Part shown: piece after piece, positions 60,226 to 64,000 of the stretch | How the letters are laid out: the number at the start of each line of letters is the position of its first letter | Position numbering within the stretch: position 1 is the stretch's first letter | DNA from: Liolophura sinensis | Lineage: Eukaryota; Mollusca; Polyplacophora; Chitonida; Chitonidae | DNA: 64,000 nucleotides | Reading direction: 5' to 3' | Assembly: GCF_032854445.1 (NCBI RefSeq) | Contig: NC_088303.1 | Location: 35,381,265 to 35,445,264 of the forward strand | Made by a program: the position numbers and the translations under genes | The notes under the pieces: model-generated | What the model saw: the letters and a program-made list of their open reading frames with translations, nothing else | What the model was told of the DNA's origin: nothing | The model's database searches: none

Positions 60226-63200
60226 CTGCAGCAATACAAAAGTTAAACATTCACTAAATACATATATTTACATAAATCATTGAAGGAGGATGCGATGATG
60301 CTTCAATCCGTTCTTAATACAGCCTGAAACTTCGTGACACAAATGATGTTGTTAGCCTATAATTACAGTAAGAGATTGGCTATTAATGAAAGCATAAATA
60401 TACAAGTCCCTGGCATAATTTATATTAACCAATCATAACATGATATAGCAGGCACTCCAGCAATTTCTTGATGATATTCAGAACTTGTGCTTTAGATAAG
60501 AATATTTATAGTAGCTGACAAATTACTGTTTCAATCTTACAGCTTTGCTACTTCAAATTTCGTTTTAAGTAATCCTACATCTGACAAAATAAGTCTACCC
60601 CAGGGTTGTTTAAGCTATAGACATACATATAAAGTCACTTATTCACAATGATTTGGTATCACTCTTTACCTCTACAACAGGCTAATGATGTACATTCTTT
60701 CGGAAAGCAAGGAGTGGTCATGCCAGTGTGAGAAAACCTTAGTGTTCTAACATTCACTCTTAACAAGTCAACAGCTGAGGCTCTCGACAGAAAGACATGA
60801 AAATTACTTTATATTCCATAATTCTGGATTATGCACGTAAATTAATACATGATATTGTTTACGTATGTTTATAGTGCAGTGATCATGTTATACTACTCCA
60901 AGATGACAGAATATTGCGGTTTTATTTTTCTGTATCAGTGCAGTACATTTCAGCTGCATAAATAGTTATTGTTCTTTTGGAAAGTCACAACTAACTTGCA
61001 CTATAACAGAAGCACCATCATGCAAAGTAAGAGAATAAGTTAACAAACAGAACAAAAGAAAACAAAACAAAAATGTAATAATAGCGGATCCATACTGGAG
61101 AATACAAAATCTGTTGACAGTTCCTATCAAGCCTTCAAGATGTTTTTAAGCAGATATTATTATACATTTACCAAACCTACATATTACGTCAGGAATTCTG
61201 TTAAACCATGCTAACACCAGTAAAATATGGCAAAAAAAAATTTTAAAAAAATCATAATATACCTATTTGATTCAACCAATTTAATTATCTAACAGACTTT
61301 GATGGGCAGGTTGATGATAAGCATGGTACATTAAGCATTACAGCAGAGACTTCAGCTGTAATACCTGGGACCTTTCGCACAGATATTTAACACACAAAAA
61401 TCTTCCACAAGGCACCAGATTACCTTACAGGGATTCCAACATCTACAAGTAAGCAAAATGGTGCTTTTCACGGTTCTACTGATGCGCAGAATTTTAAAGT
61501 TTTGCGTGTGTGTTAATGACGTGTCCCTTTCAACACTGTATCGTTGGTATTTCCTGCAGCCTTTATATAAAAGACAATAAACAAAGATGTTTTTATCAGT
61601 ATTGGTATGTCAGAAGTAACACATCCCCCAAAAAAGTGTAACCTGCAAGTGCATGGTAGAATCAAAAAGATGCATGGTTTTCAGTTGTTTCAGGTGTATA
61701 GAGTACCTTCTATTCAAATAAGAGACATGGTGTAAAATGGGAAGAAAGAGAGATTTACACTGTAAAATGGGGGACAATGCCAGAGATATATGCTGTAAAA
61801 TGGGAAGAAAGCCAGACTTACACTGTAAAATGGGGGAAAAGCCAGAGATATATGCTGTAAATTTGGAACAAAGCTGTGGGGGGCCTTTGTGAAGCAGATT
61901 GTAACATGTTATTTCTAGCCATATGAGGATGATTGGTTACATAGGCAAAATACTATCTGTCCTTAAAAAACAGACCTTAAGACTGATGGAATGTGCTTAC
62001 TGGTATACTCGAGACAAAGAATCTACAGATGTGCATCATAGAACCATTATCTGATTGGAAGTCAAAACAAGATACTAGATTAAGAGTAGTCTCCCTTTAC
62101 CAAAGCCTTACCTCCCCTTACGAAGCTACTATATTAAATTTTCAGCTATTAAAGGAAGACGCGAAATCAATGTAACGGCTATAAGCATGTTTTATGACAT
62201 GATCCCAATTAATACACTGGTCTGTAAACCTGTCAACTCACAAACAGACTGTCTCCATTAAGTAGCAAGATACAATGAGAAAAACACATTGCCTTGTCCA
62301 GGTAAACCTGACTGGGTCAAGTCAATATATTCACAAACATACTATGCAATTAGCATGCTCAGTTAATAAGCCTTTGAGCATGTAGTGTTTTATTTAAATG
62401 TGTCCTTGGCATTCCTGTACTACATAATATGTACATGTACATATACCTTGCAACTTCCTCAAATTTTGGTGACAAAAATGCCCTATTTTACCTGTATAGC
62501 AATTTAAAGCATAGCAGTTTTCATATGGATTGCTTTCAAAACGTAGAAAAATAGAAAACAAAACATGTATAGGTATACCCTTTAACAGCAACACAGCAAA
62601 AAATAAATTAGGAAACACATATTAGACAATGATACATCTAATAAACCATTATTAACATGAACTGCAGATCACCATCCTGTACAAATAAGGGCTGGGTAGG
62701 CTTGCACCTGAATGAAATCTGTACCTATTAAAATAAACTCAAGCTATAAATGATAAAATTAAAAATTCATTCGAACATCTGATGATAAAAACCAACAACC
62801 CAGGGTTCACATCTTCCAGTCAGCAAGGATGATACTTGCCACAGGCAGCACAATCGATGATGCGGTGATAACGCTTGCTTGATTGAATGAAGAGGAGGGT
62901 TTGTACTTGAAATCTTTTATGCTTCCCATAATACGGTCTCAATTTGAGGTATCAACGGAAAGAAATAGAAGAATAATAATCACATTACAATTAGTTATCT
63001 GGACTTGTAGAATGAGCCTACAGAACCTACATAGATATTCTTCAGCTGGCCTTGTGCATGTGCCTCTGTGACAGCGAGAAGTAACTCATCCAATTTTGTG
63101 TGCATCAGGGGAATTCCTACACCATCAGTATTTATCTACCAGATGTATTTACCCTTTTATGGGAGACAAATGATATCAATGTGGAATTACTGTGTCACTT

Positions 63201-64000
63201 AGGCCAGTGAATGACAACAAATAAGTCTAGTATTATCCATGAATGTACCTCACTCTCATCCCAATCAGACACAGCCAAGAAAGTCTGTGGACAATTCAGC
63301 ATTCTTTATACTTCATTCTCAGTCTGCACGATTGCTCATACATGTACCAGTGGAACGTGTACATTCTACAATATCTCCAATCTGCCTGTCAGACTAACGA
63401 AGGGGTGATCTGACGTGTTAGTTTAAAAATCCAACAATTTCCAGGGTACTATTGACCAGTTTTATCAATACAAAAGTGAGTGAACACTTACCAGCAATTT
63501 GGGAGCAGATAGACAAATGTTACAGTGGCTTGAAAGCCTATTGTAAATGAACAAGTACATTATTCGCTTTAACTTATTTTCTGTAAACAGACAGCGTTCA
63601 GATATTCAAGGTCCACATCCTTCTGTTTATGGCTTTTTGTGCTTTGATAAACAAAAGGATTTAAATAAAAGAGCTAATTCACTGAATTCCACAAAAGGAA
63701 ACTCTTAAGTAGCACAACTACAAATCCATATACTGTATCGCAATTATTTGCTAGCCTTTCATCCACATTAAGTAGACAATTTCTTTTGAGATTTGGTGAC
63801 ACAGTTGAATGTATCAGGGTAGTTTAACTAGCTCAAGTTGCCAGTATGATGTGGAAGCGTTGTCATTTCATAGACATATTACAGTCACTGCTTACAACAG
63901 TGATGTTCACTCTTCATAGCGTGCACTGATTAGGTTATCTGCAATGTTATGATTACAAAGAGAAAATTCCTTTGAGTATTAGAGAGAATGCAACTAAATC
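60226..64000 (-). other. Presumed intron of the minus-strand gene
   Basis: Upstream of the terminal exon at 59998-60225. Besides the array at 61727-61865 nothing recognisable; no further exon could be identified by eye. Confidence 0.4.
61727..61865. repeat. Short tandem array, about 60-base double unit
   Basis: GTGTAAAATGGGAAGAAAG and CACTGTAAAATGGGGGA-type half-units alternate about five times with AGCCAGAGATATATGC spacers. Confidence 0.8.

Noticed and set aside
1-64000. Retrovirus, LTR element, Polinton or LINE remains
   Set aside because: Looked for reverse transcriptase, integrase, capsid or long terminal repeats; none recognised by eye.

Overview
The window looks like a piece of a lophotrochozoan nuclear genome, most likely a mollusc. 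It is AT-rich, its genes have small exons in long introns with GT-AG junctions, it is littered with tRNA-derived SINEs of the type seen in bivalves and gastropods, and it is rich in palindromic TACATGTA-type strings. The taxon is an inference; no species is named.

Genes. (1) AMFR (gp78), an ER-membrane E3 ubiquitin ligase, occupies 4550-23658 on the minus strand. I reconstructed 15 coding exons with consistent phases, giving 757 residues: membrane region, RING-H2, CUE, Ube2g2-binding helix and p97-binding motif. (2) GINS3 (PSF3), a subunit of the replicative CMG helicase, lies head-to-head with it on the plus strand (24417-27259, three exons, 207 residues). The 758 bases between the two start codons carry a near-consensus E2F site, a CRE palindrome and an E-box. 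(3) A Rab-like small GTPase lies on the plus strand: a clean first coding exon (47988-48164), a 5 kb intron, and a second exon (from 53250) recognisable along its length but broken by several small indels. (4) A terminal exon of an unrecognised gene lies at 59998-60225 on the minus strand, with a poly(A) signal downstream. (5) An unrecognised exon-like open stretch lies at 32751-32999 on the plus strand.

Repeats dominate the rest. Two clear SINE families (A and B) and a possible third are present. Several copies have target-site duplications, and there is an inverted pair at 28.8-29.3 kb. A 479 bp element with inverted repeats at its ends and a decayed THAP zinc-finger reading frame sits in the last AMFR intron. 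A 232 bp MITE-like element lies at 54.1 kb. From 31.5 to 46.7 kb there is a dense cluster of at least ten independent tandem arrays (units of 25, 25, 28, 33, 33, 48/51, about 52 and 63 bp, plus others). Some are nearly homogeneous with higher-order structure, and some keep long open frames in several frames merely because the unit length is a multiple of three. AMFR introns carry further arrays, including a roughly 179 bp monomer at 20.5-21.2 kb.

Layout: 1-4.5 kb, AMFR 3' UTR/flank and SINEs; 4.5-23.7 kb, AMFR; 23.7-24.4 kb, shared promoter; 24.4-27.3 kb, GINS3; 27.3-31.5 kb, SINE-rich intergenic with a GC-richer block at 29.6-30.45 kb; 31.5-46.7 kb, tandem-repeat cluster; 47.5-53.7 kb, Rab-like gene; 53.7-59.7 kb, intergenic with MITE and SINE tails; 59.8-64 kb, 3' end of a minus-strand gene and its presumed intron. 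I saw no retrovirus, LTR element, Polinton, CRISPR array or structural RNA gene.
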